Positions 1-11,178 of a stretch of 64,000 nucleotides of DNA are shown here, one piece after another. The stretch covers positions 1,860,001 through 1,924,000 of the forward strand of contig NZ_JAMLFW010000001.1 of assembly GCF_024256385.1 (NCBI RefSeq). Direction: 5' to 3'. The translations under genes and the position numbers were made by a program. The notes beneath the pieces were generated by a model that saw only the letters and a program-made list of their open reading frames with translations, had not been told where the DNA came from and did not search any database. The stretch's first letter is position 1, and every line of letters starts with the position of its first letter. This DNA comes from Anatilimnocola floriformis. Its GTDB lineage: Bacteria > Planctomycetota > Planctomycetia > Pirellulales > Pirellulaceae.

Positions 1-816
1 CGTGCGCTGCCTGCTCAAACGCCGATGGCGATTAAGATCGAGCACACTAGCGGCCGTCGGTGGGAAGGGCTGATCGATGCGCGCTCGACGCCAGAGCAAC
101 TGATGCTGCGCTTTGAGCGCGGCACGGCGGTTCTCCTGCGGCCGATTCCTTGGAGCGAGATTCGTACTGCGGAAGTCGACGGCAAAGCTGTGACGGTTAC
201 GGAACTCGCCAAGAGTTATGAATCGCTTGCGACCAGCGCCACGCCCTTCGCGGAACGAACGAAAATCACGCCTGAAGTGCCAGCTAACGAACAACCGTTG
301 CCACCACCGCCCAACAAAGTTGCTGCGATTGCCTGCGATGCGTTGCTCGCCAACTGGGACGCCGATGTCGAAACCGACGGCTTGGCGATCAATCTTCAAC
401 CGCTCGATGCCTGGCAAGAAATCACCGCGGCGGCTGGCACGCTGGAAGTCGAACTTTACACACTGCAGGCCCGCACCTTTCATCACGCACCGAACAGCCG
501 AGGCCGTTCGGTCGAGCCGATCGCTCGCTGGTCGCAAGCTGTGAACTGGAACGATTACCGATCGCGCGGCGCGTACATTCAACTGCCGTTTCAAGCCGCC
601 CATCCGGAATTCGATGGCAGCCTCGGCTTCTATGGACTTGTGCATATCAAATTCAGCGTCCCCGGCAGCGGCGTGTTTGAGCAGACCATCGATGGCGTGC
701 GAATTCGCCCCTGGTCGCCGATCCGCGATTCTTTGCAGCTGAACACGGGGTATCGCTTCTTGCCCCACGAAGGAACAGGCCGCGGCAAGGCATCTTGGTC
801 GGCTGACAATCAGTAG
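1..816 (+). CDS. Hypothetical protein, 5' end cut by window edge
   Basis: The reading frame is open from base 1, and the first ATG (base 25) has no ribosome binding site in front of it. The true start is therefore probably upstream of the window. About 270 residues are visible. The N-terminal third reads as a small beta-rich module (charged and aromatic, WEGLIDAR, VLLRPIPW), followed by a proline-rich linker near residue 95 (QPLPPPPN). A C-terminal beta-sandwich-like region contains many aromatic residues (FYGLVHIKF, GYRFLPHEG). No catalytic motif or membrane segment is visible. It ends 447 bases before the histidine kinase gene on the same strand. I do not recognise the family. Confidence 0.6.
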   Translation, partial: RALPAQTPMAIKIEHTSGRRWEGLIDARSTPEQLMLRFERGTAVLLRPIPWSEIRTAEVDGKAVTVTELAKSYESLATSATPFAERTKITPEVPANEQPLPPPPNKVAAIACDALLANWDADVETDGLAINLQPLDAWQEITAAAGTLEVELYTLQARTFHHAPNSRGRSVEPIARWSQAVNWNDYRSRGAYIQLPFQAAHPEFDGSLGFYGLVHIKFSVPGSGVFEQTIDGVRIRPWSPIRDSLQLNTGYRFLPHEGTGRGKASWSADNQ

Positions 817-1263
817 GCCCGTTGTTAGAGAGCTACGGCTCCGACAGTCTGTCGCAAGCACTTCGAGGGGGCGACGCCACGGAATCGGTCGTCCTGCGGC
901 GACTTTTTGGCGTATGTTTTCGATGGCCCTGCATCCGCCTCGCTGCAACTCGCTTGCCATTTGAAACAGATTGGCCTGCAAGTCCGAGTTGAAAGATTCA
1001 GGCCCCTGTGCCTAGAATGAGCCTCGCAATCGAAGACCTCGCAGGGACTGCGAGTTACGTCCAATCAACTGGATGCAACTGCGCGCCTGGAGAGTCCGTA
1101 TGATTTTTGTGATTCCGTCTGTCGCGGCGGCTTTTCAATCTCTGCTGGTATTGAGAAGGCCATTTCTTTTGCAGCCCGATGGGAATCGGCTGCCAGTGTC
1201 CTGAGCGAATCCCACTTTTCGCTCACTCGGCCCGATGCACCAAACTATCCAAAGGAATGCCCC
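817..1263. other. Intergenic region upstream of the hybrid kinase gene
   Basis: These 447 bases hold no convincing gene; the short open frames on both strands lack family features and ribosome binding sites. The stretch presumably contains the promoter and leader of the kinase gene. A purine-rich AAAGGAA about 8 bases before the ATG at 1264 is a plausible ribosome binding site. I see no clear sigma-70 promoter or hairpin. Confidence 0.4.
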
Positions 1264-4200
1264 ATGGTTGCTGCTCTCGAAAACACCGAATCGATCGATC
1301 TGCCGGTTCTGCTCAACGCCATGAGTGCTCTGAAACGCGGCGACTTTTCGGTTCGCTTGCCGCATAACTGGACCGGCGCGGCGGGGAAAGTCGCCGATGC
1401 GTTCAACGAAGTGATCGAGCTCAACGAGCGGATGGCTCGCGAGCTCGAACGGATGGGCCGCGTCGTTGGTAAGGAAGGAAAGCTGACGCAGCGGGCCTCG
1501 CTCGGCGATGTGCGCGGCAGCTGGGCCGATTCAATCGACTCGGTGAACGAGCTGATCAACGACCTCGTGCGGCCGACGCGCGAAACAGCCCGCGTTATCG
1601 GCGCCGTGGCCCAGGGTGACTTGTCGCAGCTGATGACGCTCGAGCTCGACGATAGGCCGCTGCAGGGTGAATTCCTCGGCACGGCGAAGACCATTAATAA
1701 GATGGTGGATCAGCTCAGCTCATTTGCCTCGGAAGTGACCCGCGTGGCACGCGAAGTGGGTACGGAAGGCGAACTCGGCGGCCAGGCCCAGGTGAAGAAT
1801 GTGGCCGGTACGTGGAAGGACCTCACCGACTCCGTCAACTCGATGGCCCGCAACTTGACCGGGCAGGTGCGGAACATCGCCGAAGTGACCACGGCTGTGG
1901 CCAACGGCGACTTGTCGAAGAAGATTACGGTCGACGTGAAGGGCGAATTCCTCGAACTGAAGAACACCATCAATACGATGGTGGATCAGCTGCGGTCGTT
2001 TGCCTCGGAAGTGACGCGCGTGGCTCGCGAAGTGGGTACCGAAGGTCAGCTCGGCGGACAGGCAAAGGTGGAAGGCGTGTCGGGCACATGGAAGGATCTC
2101 ACCGACTCGGTGAATTCCATGGCGAGTAATCTCACGGGCCAAGTGCGAAACATCGCGAACGTGACGACGGCGGTGGCGAAGGGCGACTTGTCGAAGAAGA
2201 TCACCGTCGACGTGAAAGGCGAGTTCGGCGAGCTTTCGAACACCATTAATACGATGGTGGATCAGCTTAGCTCGTTTGCTTCCGAAGTGACCCGCGTGGC
2301 CCGCGAAGTGGGCACCGAAGGTCAGCTCGGCGGTCAGGCGAAAGTGGAAGGTGTGTCGGGAACGTGGAAGGATCTCACCGACTCGGTGAACTCGATGGCG
2401 GGTAACTTGACCGGCCAGGTGCGTAACATCGCCGCCGTGACGACTGCCGTGGCCAACGGCGACTTGTCGAAAAAGATTACAGTCGATGTGAAAGGTGAAA
2501 TTCTCGAGCTGAAGAACACCATTAATACGATGGTGGATCAGCTCAGCTCGTTTGCGGCGGAAGTAACCCGCGTGGCCCGCGAAGTGGGTACGGAAGGAAA
2601 GCTCGGCGGCCAAGCTAAGGTGGAAGGTGTTTCCGGAACTTGGAAGGATCTCACCGACTCGGTGAATTCGATGGCAGGTAACTTGACTGGTCAGGTGCGT
2701 AACATCGCCGCGGTGACGACTGCCGTGGCCAACGGCGACTTGTCGAAGAAGATCACGGTCGATGTGAAGGGAGAAATTCTAGAACTGAAGAACACGATCA
2801 ATACGATGGTGGATCAGCTCAGCTCGTTTGCTTCGGAAGTGACTCGTGTAGCCCGCGAAGTGGGTTCGGAAGGAAAGCTCGGCGGCCAGGCTCAGGTGCG
2901 CGGTGTCGCCGGTACTTGGAAGGATCTCACTGACTCCGTGAACGGCATGGCCGGTAACTTGACGGCCCAGGTGCGTAACATCGCCGAAGTGACGACCGCC
3001 GTGGCGAATGGCGACTTGTCGAAGAAAATCACAGTCGACGTGAAAGGCGAATTCGCGGAGCTGAAGAGCACGATCAATACGATGGTGGATCAGCTCCGGT
3101 CGTTCGCTTCGGAAGTGACCCGCGTGGCCCGCGAAGTGGGTACCGAAGGAAAGCTCGGCGGTCAGGCCCAAGTGGAAGGTGTGTCGGGTACCTGGAAGGA
3201 TCTCACCGACTCGGTGAATTCCATGGCCGGCAACTTGACCGGCCAGGTGCGTAACATCGCCGCGGTGACGACTGCCGTGGCGAACGGCGACTTGTCGAAG
3301 AAGATCACCGTCGATGTGAAGGGCGAAATTCTCGAGCTGAAGAACACCATTAATACGATGGTGGATCAGCTCCGCTCGTTTGCCTCGGAAGTGACCCGCG
3401 TGGCCCGCGAAGTGGGTACCGAAGGTCAGCTGGGTGGTCAGGCGCAGGTGGAAGGCGTGTCCGGAACCTGGAAGGATCTCACGGACTCCGTGAATTTCAT
3501 GGCGAGCAATCTCACCGGCCAGGTGCGCAACATCGCCGCGGTGACGACGGCGGTCGCGACGGGCGACTTATCGAAGAAGATCACGGTCGATGTGAAGGGT
3601 GAGTTCCTCGAGCTGAGTAATACGATCAATACGATGGTCGATCAGCTCAGCTCGTTCGCCGCCGAAGTGACCCGCGTCGCTCGCGAAGTGGGTACCGAAG
3701 GCAAACTCGGCGGTCAGGCCCAGGTGAAGGGTGTTTCCGGAACCTGGAAGGATCTCACCGACAACGTGAACTCGATGGCTGGTAACTTGACCAGCCAGGT
3801 CCGCGGCATCGCGAAGGTGGTGACCGCCGTGGCCAACGGCGACTTGAAACAAAAGCTCACTGTGGAGGCGAAGGGGGAAATCGCCGCTCTCGCCGATACG
3901 ATTAACTCGATGATCGAAACGCTCGCGACGTTTGCCGAACAAGTCACGACGGTGGCCCGCGAAGTGGGCGTCGACGGCAAGCTAGGCGGCCAGGCCAAGG
4001 TGCCGGGTGCGGCGGGTACGTGGAAAGGCCTCACGGAAAACGTGAATCAGCTCGCCGCGAACTTGACGACGCAGGTGCGAGCTATCGCCGAAGTGGCGAC
4101 CGCGGTGACCAAGGGCGACTTGACCCGTTCGATCACCGTGGTGGCTCAAGGAGAAGTGGCCGCTCTCAAGGACAACATCAACGAGATGATTCGTAACTTG

Positions 4201-7047
4201 AAGGACACCACGCTCAAGAACAGCGAACAGGACTGGCTGAAGACGAACCTCGCCAAGTTCAGCCGCATGCTCCAAGGGCAACGCGACTTGACGACGGTCG
4301 GCCGCATGATTCTCTCCGAACTAGTGCCGGTGGTGGGGGCTCAGCAGGCCGTGTTCTATGTGCATGAAACGATCGACGAGACTGCCAAGCTGACCCTGCT
4401 TGCTAACTACGCCGACCGTGGCCAGGACGCCCTCGGCAAACGAATCGGCATTGGCGAAGGCCTCTGCGGTCAGTGCGCCCTCGAAAAACAGAAGATCCAC
4501 ATTACCAATTGCCCGCCGAACTACTTCCACGTTTCGTCCGCCCTCGGTTCAGCTCCGCCGCAAAGCATCATCGTGCTGCCGGTTATTTTCGAAGGGGAGC
4601 TTAAGGGCGTTCTCGAACTTGCTTCGTTCGAGAAATTCAATCCGACGCACCAGGCGTTCCTCGATCAGCTGACCGAGTCGATCGGCATCGTGCTCAACAC
4701 GATTGAAGCGAATATGCGTACGGAAGGGTTGCTCAAGCAATCGCAATCGCTCGCGCAAGAACTTCAAAGCCGGCAAGAAGAACTACAAAACACAAACCAG
4801 GAACTGGAAGAAAAGGCCGGTCTCTTGGCGCACCAGAATCAGGAAGTCGAACGCAAAAACCGCGAAGTGGAACAAGCTCGCCAGGCTCTCGAAGAAAAGG
4901 CCAAGCAACTGGCCCTCACTTCGAAGTACAAATCCGAGTTCCTTGCGAATATGTCGCACGAACTGCGGACGCCGCTCAACAGCTTGCTGATTTTGTCGGA
5001 TCAGCTGAGCAAGAACAGCGACCGCAATCTCACGCCGCGGCAGATGGAGTTTGCCAAGACGATTCACTCGTCCGGAAATGATCTGCTGATGCTCATCAAC
5101 GACATTCTCGATCTTTCGAAGATCGAATCGGGCACGGTCATGGTCGACGTTGGTGAGCTGCGACTGAGCGACCTCAATAGCTATGTCGAGCGGACCTTCC
5201 GTCACGTCGCCGAAGCCAAGGAAGTCGAGTTCAGCATCGAGCTCGATCAGCAACTGCCGAAGACGATGCTCACCGACGCGAAGCGGTTGCAGCAGGTTAT
5301 CAAGAACCTGCTGTCGAATGCGTTCAAGTTCACGCATCAAGGCCGCGTGAAGTTGACCGTCAAACCGATCGCTTCGGGTTGGAACATCGACAACGACGTG
5401 CTGAACAACGCAGCGGGTGTGTTGGCCTTCGTCGTCACTGACACGGGTATCGGCATCTCGCCCGACAAGCAGCAGATCATTTTCGAAGCCTTCCAACAGG
5501 CCGATGGTTCGACGAGCCGCAAGTACGGTGGCACTGGCCTCGGTCTCGCCATCAGCCGCGAACTTTCGCGGCTCCTCGGCGGTGAAATTCGTCTTACTAG
5601 TGTGCCAGGCAAGGGAAGTACGTTTACGTTACTTCTGCCGCAAACGTATGTGTCGCCGAAGATTTCGCGCAAGGCCAACGTCGATCGCACGGAATTTCCG
5701 TCGTCGACAACCCCGGCCAATCTGGTTCCGCCGCACCGCGAAATTCAGGAAGAAGTCCTCGAGCCGGAGGTCGGTCAACTCGTCAACGAAGTGGGTGACG
5801 ATCGAGCCAACATTCAACCCGACGACGCCGTGATTTTGATCGTCGAGAACGATTTGAACTTTGCGCGGTTGCTGCTGCAATCGGCGCATGACCGCGGCTT
5901 CAAAGGCCTAGTCACTTCGCTCGGAGCTGCAGCGCTGACGATGGCCCGTGAATACCGGCCGAGCGCGATGACGCTCGATATCTGTCTTCCCGATATTGAC
6001 GGCTGGCGCGTGCTGGAGCGTCTGAAGAATGACAGCAATATCCGTCACACGCCCGTTTGGATCGTCTCGACCGAAGAGATGCGCGAACGAGCCCTCAGCT
6101 CCGGCGCCGTCGATTTCCTCACGAAGCCGATTCGTACGCAGGCCGATCTGGATCACTTCATGGATTCGGCTGGCGACTTTGTTCGACAGACGCAAAAGAA
6201 TGTCATTCTCGTCGAAGCCATTTCGGATTCGAATGACACGACAAGGCTGCTGCTCGAACAAGAAGACCTGCGTGTGCAGCAAGTGACGAGCAACCGCCAG
6301 GCCCTTGAATTGCTTACCGTTGGCAAGTGCGACTGCTTGATCTTGAGCGGCAGTGTGGCTGATTTGCCGCTCAGCGAAGTCGCCGCGCAGCTCGCTCGCG
6401 ATCCGCGCTGGGCGCGGTTGCCGGTCATCTATCGCACCGATGTGGTGCCATCGGCAGAGAATCAGGTGGCACTCAAATCGCTGGCTCGTTGTCGGGTGGT
6501 TCGTTCTGCTTATTCAACCGATCTGTTGCTCGATCAGGTGGCCGCTGCCGTGCATTATCCGCTCGCGAAGCTCGCGCCCGATAAGCGGGAGATCTTGCGC
6601 AACCTTCACGATTCAGACGGAGTGCTGGAAGGACGAAAAGTGCTGATCGTCGATGATGACATTCGCAATATCTTCGCGCTGTCGAGCGTGCTCGAATGGC
6701 GGAATATGTTAATCTACTCTGCAGAGACTGGCAGCGACGCCATTCAAGTCTTGCAGAACCATCCCGATATCGATGTCGTGCTGATGGACATCATGATGCC
6801 GGAGATGGATGGTTACGAGACGATGCGGGCGATTCGCCAGATCGCACATTTCAAAAATCTGCCCATCATTGCCGTAACGGCGAAAGCGATGAAGGGGGAT
6901 CGCGAAAAGTGCATCGATGCGGGGGCTTGGGATTATCTCGCCAAGCCAGTTGATTCGGATCAGATGTTGGCTGTGCTGCGAGCCTGGTTGCGCCGGCGGG
7001 AACCGGTGAGCCCGGCTATTGAAATGCAAACGGCCACGAGTTACTAA
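1264..7047 (+). CDS. Hybrid histidine kinase: HAMP array, GAF, HisKA, HATPase, three receiver domains
   Basis: A 1927-residue multi-step phosphorelay protein. Residues about 20-985 are ten tandem HAMP-like units of 92 residues, each with [11 protein letters not shown] and [14 protein letters not shown] motifs; the first unit is divergent. A GAF domain follows (about 1009-1150), then a coiled coil (1155-1220). The HisKA dimerisation box has the phospho-acceptor His near 1232 ([10 protein letters not shown]). The HATPase carries the N, G1 (DTGIGIS) and G2 ([10 protein letters not shown]) boxes. Receiver 1 has Asp near 1572 ([10 protein letters not shown]) and receiver 3 Asp near 1842 ([10 protein letters not shown]). 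The middle receiver-like domain (about 1640-1770) has Ser-Gly-Ser where the acceptor Asp should be and is probably inactive. There is no signal peptide or membrane helix, so the protein is cytosolic, as in group III fungal (Nik1-type) HAMP-array kinases. It lies 20 bases before a second hybrid kinase, so the two are probably co-transcribed. The signal is unknown. Confidence 0.95.
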   Translation: MVAALENTESIDLPVLLNAMSALKRGDFSVRLPHNWTGAAGKVADAFNEVIELNERMARELERMGRVVGKEGKLTQRASLGDVRGSWADSIDSVNELINDLVRPTRETARVIGAVAQGDLSQLMTLELDDRPLQGEFLGTAKTINKMVDQLSSFASEVTRVAREVGTEGELGGQAQVKNVAGTWKDLTDSVNSMARNLTGQVRNIAEVTTAVANGDLSKKITVDVKGEFLELKNTINTMVDQLRSFASEVTRVAREVGTEGQLGGQAKVEGVSGTWKDLTDSVNSMASNLTGQVRNIANVTTAVAKGDLSKKITVDVKGEFGELSNTINTMVDQLSSFASEVTRVAREVGTEGQLGGQAKVEGVSGTWKDLTDSVNSMAGNLTGQVRNIAAVTTAVANGDLSKKITVDVKGEILELKNTINTMVDQLSSFAAEVTRVAREVGTEGKLGGQAKVEGVSGTWKDLTDSVNSMAGNLTGQVRNIAAVTTAVANGDLSKKITVDVKGEILELKNTINTMVDQLSSFASEVTRVAREVGSEGKLGGQAQVRGVAGTWKDLTDSVNGMAGNLTAQVRNIAEVTTAVANGDLSKKITVDVKGEFAELKSTINTMVDQLRSFASEVTRVAREVGTEGKLGGQAQVEGVSGTWKDLTDSVNSMAGNLTGQVRNIAAVTTAVANGDLSKKITVDVKGEILELKNTINTMVDQLRSFASEVTRVAREVGTEGQLGGQAQVEGVSGTWKDLTDSVNFMASNLTGQVRNIAAVTTAVATGDLSKKITVDVKGEFLELSNTINTMVDQLSSFAAEVTRVAREVGTEGKLGGQAQVKGVSGTWKDLTDNVNSMAGNLTSQVRGIAKVVTAVANGDLKQKLTVEAKGEIAALADTINSMIETLATFAEQVTTVAREVGVDGKLGGQAKVPGAAGTWKGLTENVNQLAANLTTQVRAIAEVATAVTKGDLTRSITVVAQGEVAALKDNINEMIRNLKDTTLKNSEQDWLKTNLAKFSRMLQGQRDLTTVGRMILSELVPVVGAQQAVFYVHETIDETAKLTLLANYADRGQDALGKRIGIGEGLCGQCALEKQKIHITNCPPNYFHVSSALGSAPPQSIIVLPVIFEGELKGVLELASFEKFNPTHQAFLDQLTESIGIVLNTIEANMRTEGLLKQSQSLAQELQSRQEELQNTNQELEEKAGLLAHQNQEVERKNREVEQARQALEEKAKQLALTSKYKSEFLANMSHELRTPLNSLLILSDQLSKNSDRNLTPRQMEFAKTIHSSGNDLLMLINDILDLSKIESGTVMVDVGELRLSDLNSYVERTFRHVAEAKEVEFSIELDQQLPKTMLTDAKRLQQVIKNLLSNAFKFTHQGRVKLTVKPIASGWNIDNDVLNNAAGVLAFVVTDTGIGISPDKQQIIFEAFQQADGSTSRKYGGTGLGLAISRELSRLLGGEIRLTSVPGKGSTFTLLLPQTYVSPKISRKANVDRTEFPSSTTPANLVPPHREIQEEVLEPEVGQLVNEVGDDRANIQPDDAVILIVENDLNFARLLLQSAHDRGFKGLVTSLGAAALTMAREYRPSAMTLDICLPDIDGWRVLERLKNDSNIRHTPVWIVSTEEMRERALSSGAVDFLTKPIRTQADLDHFMDSAGDFVRQTQKNVILVEAISDSNDTTRLLLEQEDLRVQQVTSNRQALELLTVGKCDCLILSGSVADLPLSEVAAQLARDPRWARLPVIYRTDVVPSAENQVALKSLARCRVVRSAYSTDLLLDQVAAAVHYPLAKLAPDKREILRNLHDSDGVLEGRKVLIVDDDIRNIFALSSVLEWRNMLIYSAETGSDAIQVLQNHPDIDVVLMDIMMPEMDGYETMRAIRQIAHFKNLPIIAVTAKAMKGDREKCIDAGAWDYLAKPVDSDQMLAVLRAWLRRREPVSPAIEMQTATSY
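1690..4190 (+). repeat. 276-bp in-gene tandem repeat encoding the HAMP array
   Basis: The motif ACCATTAATACGATGGTGGA or a close variant recurs at 1690, 1966, 2242, 2518, 2794, 3070, 3346, 3622, 3898 and 4174, always exactly 276 bases apart. The middle copies are very similar at DNA level, while the last two are clearly diverged. Constant spacing with near-identity points to recent expansion or gene conversion inside the kinase gene. Copy number could vary between strains, and the array is a risk for misassembly. Confidence 0.95.
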
Positions 7048-7067
7048 ACGACCTGAGGAGAACTTGG

Positions 7068-9293
7068 ATGATGGCTCCTTCGCCGGCGGACCCAGGCCCA
7101 CTGAAGCCTGGCCCGCTCAAACCTGCTGCGCGTCCTGCCGACGTCGCTCCAGAGAGAGCCGCCGGCGACAAGGTCAACGTGCTGATCGTCGATGATCAGC
7201 CCGACAAGCTCCTCGCGCTCGAAGCGGCCCTCTCCAGTCTGGGTGAGAATATCGTGATCGCTCGCTCGGGTCGCGACGCCCTAAGGCGACTCCTGGAGCG
7301 CGATTACGCGGTCATTCTGCTCGACGTCAACATGCCCGAAATCGACGGTTTTGAAACGGCAGCGATGATTCGTCAGCATCGCCGCTGCACGCACACGCCG
7401 ATCATTTTCGTCACGGCGTTTGGCGACGACATGCACACCGCGCAGGGTTATTCGCTTGGCGCGGTCGATTACATTCTGTCGCCGATCGTGCCCGATATCT
7501 TGCGCACAAAAGTCCGGGTTTTCGTCGAGCTTTTCCGCAAGACGCAGGAAGTCGAACGGCACGCCGAAGAACGAGTGAATCTCGCACGCGAGCAGGCAGC
7601 TCGTGCCGCCGCAGAAGAGACCAACCGGCAGCTGATTTTTCTCTCCGAAGCCACCGCGGCGATGACGCGGCATCTGAACATTGATGCCATCATCGCCGAA
7701 ATCAATCGCGCTGCCGTGCCGTTTCTCGCAAACTTTTGCGCGATCGCTCTATTGGATGAACAAGGTGAAATCGGCAAGTGCGACGCGGCCTGGCAAAGTC
7801 GCCTGGGGCGAACTACGTCGTGCCGCGATAATCTGTGGGAGCACTTCCCCGAGCGACTCCGCACTGCCGTGACCGAAGTAGTCGATCAACGGACAGTCCA
7901 TTTCGGTTTGGGTTCGGTCGCCACTTCGGGAATGAACTCCTGTCTGCCGGGGCGTCCCGAAGATGATCCGCTGGAACCTGAATTGCGCATCTCGGCAATT
8001 CTGCCACTCATTGCCCGCGGTCACACCATCGGCGCCCTGGTGCTGGGGCGGCAAGGTGCCGGCAGCGGCGTGAACGAAGGTCAGTTGAGACTGGCCGAAG
8101 ATTTTGCGGGCCGGGCCAGCATCGCCATCGATAACGCTCGGTTGTATGAAAACGTTCGCGAGCACGATCGTCGCAAGGATCAGTTCCTGGCGATGCTCGG
8201 CCATGAGTTGCGCAATCCCTTGGCGCCGATTCGCAATGCGGTGGAAATTCTGCGCCGCGAGCATGAGTTGCCAGCGGCGGCGGCCCAGGGTGCGCAAGCG
8301 CGAGACATGATTGACCGGCAGGTCGCCCACATGACGCGGCTGATTGATGATCTGCTCGACGTCTCGCGCATTGCGAACGGCAAAATCCGTCTCCGCCAGG
8401 AGCGTTGCGACCTGACCGCGATTGTACTGTCGACAGTCGAAGATTTTCGGCCGGTGATCGAGCAGAATGGCTTGGAACTGGTCGTGGAACTCCCCGCGCA
8501 ATCGCTATGGACCTCGGGTGATCCGACGCGGCTCAGTCAGATCCTGGGGAACCTGATCAACAACGCGCACAAATTCACCGACGAGCCCGGTCATATTCTC
8601 ATCAGCCTGCGGGCCGATCGTGACAACCGCTCGGCGATCTTGACGATTCGCGATTCGGGCATCGGCATGGATCGCGAAACTCTCCGCTCGATCTTCGACG
8701 CATTTTCGCAAGCCGATCGCTCGCTCGATCGGAGTCGCGGCGGCTTGGGCCTCGGTCTCGCACTTGTCAAAGGTTTGGTCGAGTTGCATGGCGGCACGGT
8801 GTGCGTCAGCAGCGAAGGCCTTGGTCATGGAACGGAGTTTCGCGTGCAATTGTTTCTCGATAAAACGGCCGAGCCGCCGACGTCCAAACCGAAAGTCGCC
8901 GCGCCGACAGGCAAGTCCTGCCGCATTCTGGTCATCGAAGACAACATCGACGGCGCCGAGAGCATGCGGATGCTCCTCAAGCATCTGGGCCACGATGTGC
9001 GGATCGCTCACACGGGGCCGGCAGGCGTGACCGCGGCCACCGACTGGTTGCCGGAAGTTGTTCTCTGCGACATCGGCCTGCCGGGCGGCATGGATGGCTA
9101 TGGTGTCGCTCGCTCGTTGCGAGAAAACAGCAATCTCGATGGTCTGCTGCTGATCGCGCTCACCGGTTACGGCCGCGACGAAGATCAACTCAAAGCCAAG
9201 GAAGCCGGCTTTGATTTTCACATGACCAAGCCGGTCGATTTCACCGTGCTGCAGCAGGCGGTGGCGTCTTATGCCGCGTTATGTAAGCAGTGA
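7068..9293 (+). CDS. Hybrid histidine kinase: receiver, GAF, HisKA, HATPase, receiver
   Basis: 741 residues, soluble. The N-terminal receiver (about 35-155) has acceptor Asp near 86 ([11 protein letters not shown]). A short coiled coil leads to a GAF-like domain (about 195-350), then HisKA with His near 379 ([20 protein letters not shown]). The HATPase has DSGIGMD and [10 protein letters not shown] boxes. The C-terminal receiver (about 620-735) has Asp near 668 ([12 protein letters not shown]). GAGGAGA-like sequence precedes the ATG, and the gene starts 20 bases after the HAMP-array kinase. The pair probably works in one phosphorelay: the N-terminal receiver could accept phosphate from the upstream kinase. 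That link is inference. The 3' end overlaps the convergent next gene by 15 bases. Confidence 0.94.
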   Translation: MMAPSPADPGPLKPGPLKPAARPADVAPERAAGDKVNVLIVDDQPDKLLALEAALSSLGENIVIARSGRDALRRLLERDYAVILLDVNMPEIDGFETAAMIRQHRRCTHTPIIFVTAFGDDMHTAQGYSLGAVDYILSPIVPDILRTKVRVFVELFRKTQEVERHAEERVNLAREQAARAAAEETNRQLIFLSEATAAMTRHLNIDAIIAEINRAAVPFLANFCAIALLDEQGEIGKCDAAWQSRLGRTTSCRDNLWEHFPERLRTAVTEVVDQRTVHFGLGSVATSGMNSCLPGRPEDDPLEPELRISAILPLIARGHTIGALVLGRQGAGSGVNEGQLRLAEDFAGRASIAIDNARLYENVREHDRRKDQFLAMLGHELRNPLAPIRNAVEILRREHELPAAAAQGAQARDMIDRQVAHMTRLIDDLLDVSRIANGKIRLRQERCDLTAIVLSTVEDFRPVIEQNGLELVVELPAQSLWTSGDPTRLSQILGNLINNAHKFTDEPGHILISLRADRDNRSAILTIRDSGIGMDRETLRSIFDAFSQADRSLDRSRGGLGLGLALVKGLVELHGGTVCVSSEGLGHGTEFRVQLFLDKTAEPPTSKPKVAAPTGKSCRILVIEDNIDGAESMRMLLKHLGHDVRIAHTGPAGVTAATDWLPEVVLCDIGLPGGMDGYGVARSLRENSNLDGLLLIALTGYGRDEDQLKAKEAGFDFHMTKPVDFTVLQQAVASYAALCKQ

Positions 9294-11033
9294 TGATTTG
9301 CCGCCGCTGCGAAAACGCGAGACGACGAAGATTGCCCCAAACACGACCATCACCAGCAGCGCGATCTGCGAGTATTGCCCCGCATGGCGGTTTTCGTGCG
9401 TGCGGGTGACATCCCAGTTGAGCTGGAACATTTCATCGGTCGTTTGCGGCCCATGACGAACCGTCGCCGACGGATCGGGATTGTTCGGGTTGTCTTTCGT
9501 GTTGTCATAGACGGCCGTTGCTCGAATGAGCGTGCCGCGGGGGAACGATTTCGGCTCGGCAAAAATGTAGCGATGCTGCCAGTTGAAGTCGTAGTGCGGG
9601 ATGTTCAGTAGCGTCTCGCTGTTGGCTGTGATCCGCATGCTGCGGCCGCGTACGTGCATGTGCGGCACGAGCGAAAGGAGCGTCAGGTCCTCTTCCAGTC
9701 GCCATTCATTGAGCACGGTGGTGACTTGGTGCGGCGGCAGGATGATGTCTTCCTTGATCATTGGTCGCGTTGCGGCTCGCTGCACCACTTGCCGCGCGTC
9801 GACCAGTTGCAGACCGATCGTGCTCTGATCGGTTTGCGGCGTGCCGATGGTTTGATAGTGCACCTCCAGCACCAGCTGCCAGCCAGCTGGAATCAGCTTT
9901 GCCACGCCGGGCGGCCAGGTCGTGACTGCGTTGCCGGGGCCCATGATCGCAAAGTATTCGTCCTGCATCGCGTCGAAATACATTCGCTCTGGATCGCCGT
10001 TCTTCGGTCTCAGCAGCGCGGTGAGATGATGCACAACCGCGGAATTGCCCGGCCGAATTTCTACTGCTTGGACCCAGGTGTCGTGCGCAAAGTCATGCGT
10101 TAGCACAAAGTCTTGATACTCGAGTATTCCTTCGGCTGGCACGTCGAATGGTTTCTCCATGCGCAAGACCAAATCGGGACGAATCGACCAACCGCTTTTA
10201 AATCTTGGTTCAGCCGGTTCCACCGAACCGCGCGGAGCGCCAGCATCGAGCCAGGCAAAAAGTGTCTTTTTCTCCGCCGCACTCAAGCCGCGAGCATTGC
10301 GAAATTTGCCATGCGCCGGATCCGCATGCCAGGGCGGCATGCGGCCGTCGTTCACCACTTCGCGAATCATCTCTCGCCAACCGCTCACATCTTGATAGGT
10401 CAGCAGCGACATCGGTCCCACTTCGCCGGGACGATGACAACCGGAGCAATGCCGATGCACGATTGTCGCGACATCGGCGAAAGTCAGTTCACCGGCGGGC
10501 GGTTTCGGCAGCGTAATGCGGCAACCCACGGCGGTGGTTTTCGGCAGGCTGATGGGTTCGAAGGCAAGAGTCTCGCGCAGCGCTTCGGCCAGATCGTGAC
10601 GGTTGGGCTGCGAACGATTCGTGCCGGGCGAGTACTGATCGTCGATCCGCCCCTGATAGGCGACGATGTCATTGATCAAGAAGAAAACTTCTGGCGAACG
10701 CGTCGCGCCGAGTTTGCAGAGCAACTCGGAATCGCTGCCGAACGGAAAGTTCAAGTTCTTGCCAAACGTGGCCACTTCGGCTGGCGTATCTTCAGCATTG
10801 GCACTCACGCCGCGAAACTGCACTTGCGGATATTGTCGAGCCAGTTCATTTAACCGGCCGGCATACAGCTTCGCCAGCGGACATTCCGTGGCCAGCACGA
10901 CGATCACTTCGTAGCGAGGCGGCGTGCAGCCGGTGTTCGTTTGATCCCAAGCCGTTGCCGGCTGGTTCACAGCCAGCGAAGCGATCAGAGTCAGAAAAAA
11001 AAACATGGCCGCGGCCCTCGAGGAATGACGCAA
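9279..11033 (-). CDS. Redoxin - c-type haem - copper monooxygenase-like fusion, secreted
   Basis: 584 residues. A signal peptide (about 1-28) is followed by a thioredoxin/redoxin-fold domain (about 40-165) whose active-site region reads ATECPLAK, so it lacks a CxxC. A single c-type haem motif follows (HCSGCH near 210) with a downstream GRMPPWHAD segment. The C-terminal half (about 290-540) resembles the copper type II ascorbate-dependent monooxygenase (PHM-like) fold, with candidate copper ligands in VVHHLTALL, LEVHYQ and PHMHVRG. A final hydrophobic helix (IALLVMVVFGAIFVV) would anchor the protein facing outward. This architecture is typical of Planctomycetes. The substrate is not evident from sequence or neighbours. 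It diverges from ispG across about 145 bases. Confidence 0.85.
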   Translation of the reverse strand: MRHSSRAAAMFFFLTLIASLAVNQPATAWDQTNTGCTPPRYEVIVVLATECPLAKLYAGRLNELARQYPQVQFRGVSANAEDTPAEVATFGKNLNFPFGSDSELLCKLGATRSPEVFFLINDIVAYQGRIDDQYSPGTNRSQPNRHDLAEALRETLAFEPISLPKTTAVGCRITLPKPPAGELTFADVATIVHRHCSGCHRPGEVGPMSLLTYQDVSGWREMIREVVNDGRMPPWHADPAHGKFRNARGLSAAEKKTLFAWLDAGAPRGSVEPAEPRFKSGWSIRPDLVLRMEKPFDVPAEGILEYQDFVLTHDFAHDTWVQAVEIRPGNSAVVHHLTALLRPKNGDPERMYFDAMQDEYFAIMGPGNAVTTWPPGVAKLIPAGWQLVLEVHYQTIGTPQTDQSTIGLQLVDARQVVQRAATRPMIKEDIILPPHQVTTVLNEWRLEEDLTLLSLVPHMHVRGRSMRITANSETLLNIPHYDFNWQHRYIFAEPKSFPRGTLIRATAVYDNTKDNPNNPDPSATVRHGPQTTDEMFQLNWDVTRTHENRHAGQYSQIALLVMVVFGAIFVVSRFRSGGKSSLLT

Positions 11034-11178
11034 TCCAGCAAAAATACGTCACTCCCGCCGTTGCCGGCGTGCGGATTTTGCGGATTGTGCTGTCAGGCCG
11101 GCCTGTGACATTGTCAATTTTCCTGCGGTAAGGAAGAATGCAGGCTCAGCGAGGAATTGCCCCTAGTTCGGACGGGAG

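Noticed and set aside
1720-2613. 297-residue open frame on the minus strand inside the HAMP array
   Set aside because: It mirrors the 276-bp repeats of the kinase gene, is His/Arg-rich, and has no independent start signal.
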